In this document: piece after piece, positions 63,901 through 64,000 of the stretch | Layout: each line of letters starts with the position of its first letter | Position numbering within the stretch: position 1 is the stretch's first letter | DNA from: an uncultured Duncaniella sp. | Lineage (GTDB): Bacteria > Bacteroidota > Bacteroidia > Bacteroidales > Muribaculaceae | Direction of reading: 5' to 3' | Assembly (NCBI GenBank): GCA_910587515.1 | Contig: CAJULW010000035.1 | Coordinates: 162,506-226,505 of the forward strand | DNA length: 64,000 bases | Program-made: the position numbers and the translations under genes | Notes under the pieces: generated by a model | Seen by the model: only the letters and a program-made list of their open reading frames with translations | Told to the model about the DNA's origin: nothing | Database searches by the model: none

Positions 63901-63950
63901 CTGCCGCACGACGGCAAAAGGAAAAAAGCTGTCGTCAAGCAGAGTTTTTT
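63901..63950 (+). terminator. Strong terminator after the foreign lipoprotein
   Basis: CTGC...GCAG (63901-63904/63939-63942) encloses CGACGGC/GCTGTCG (63909-63915/63928-63934), followed by AG and six T. This is a Firmicutes-style intrinsic terminator. Confidence 0.8.
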
Positions 63951-64000
63951 CACATGCCTATCATTAAAGAAGCGAGAATCTTTGCCTAAAGAGATATGGC

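Noticed and set aside
1..64000. CRISPR arrays, restriction systems, toxin-antitoxin or other defence islands
   Set aside because: No regularly spaced repeats or recognisable defence genes were seen on either strand.

Overview
The window is a 64 kb piece of a Bacteroidales chromosome, most like the Muribaculaceae of the mammalian gut. The reasons are the gene content (NspC, C69 dipeptidase, FHS-type transporter, OmpA porin, tryptophanase, LpxB), the Bacteroidetes promoter signature (TAnnTTTG near -7, sometimes with TTTG about 20 bp upstream), starts without Shine-Dalgarno sequences, and lipoproteins with a Cys-Ser-Asp-Asp start. The family-level placement is inference.

Layout. Positions 1-9.2 kb hold a truncated AddB-like nuclease, hemW, a GDPD-fold protein with a damaged active site, a PHP phosphatase, a patatin, a paired DUF4130/radical-SAM DNA-repair-like module, a lipoprotein and an aldo-keto reductase. 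Positions 9.4-15.3 kb hold ompA, transketolase, an 845 bp structured intergenic region and an FHS sugar transporter. Positions 15.9-35.0 kb are one minus-strand ribosomal superoperon, from rpsL at 34.8 kb to rplQ at 16.0 kb. It covers the str, S10, spc and alpha operons, with secY, map, infA and rpoA, and is read from one good promoter at about 34.96 kb. Two spacers of about 300-320 bp (upstream of rpsD and of rpsH) are unusual for such an operon. fusA carries a one-base deletion that splits EF-G.

Positions 35.2-55.5 kb are ordinary housekeeping and envelope genes: fucO, metG, ansA, radC, a glycosyltransferase, nspC, uvrD/pcrA, a C69 dipeptidase, an aquaporin, a zinc metallopeptidase, lpxB, a glucosaminidase, a DEAD-box helicase, a nitroreductase and a K+/H+ antiporter. 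Positions 55.7-57.9 kb are accessory: a tRNA with anticodon CAT, then the wreck of an integrase fused to the tail of a DUF3871-type mobile-element protein, with an 18 bp perfect inverted repeat at the joint, and a small lipoprotein. Positions 58.2-63.0 kb hold a stress and repair group (SDR, Crp-like regulator, TfoX-like, DJ-1/PfpI, AlkD-like) and tryptophanase.

At 63.25 kb a tRNA-Asp gene starts with a good promoter but stops after its anticodon arm. What follows looks Firmicutes-like: a lipoprotein with an SD-like site and a strong terminator. This is either the edge of an element inserted in tRNA-Asp or a chimeric join in the assembly.

No clearly new multi-gene system was found. The strongest leads are the split fusA, the broken tRNA-Asp and its foreign neighbour, the inverted repeat at the integrase scar, the GDPD pseudoenzyme, and three structured non-coding regions.
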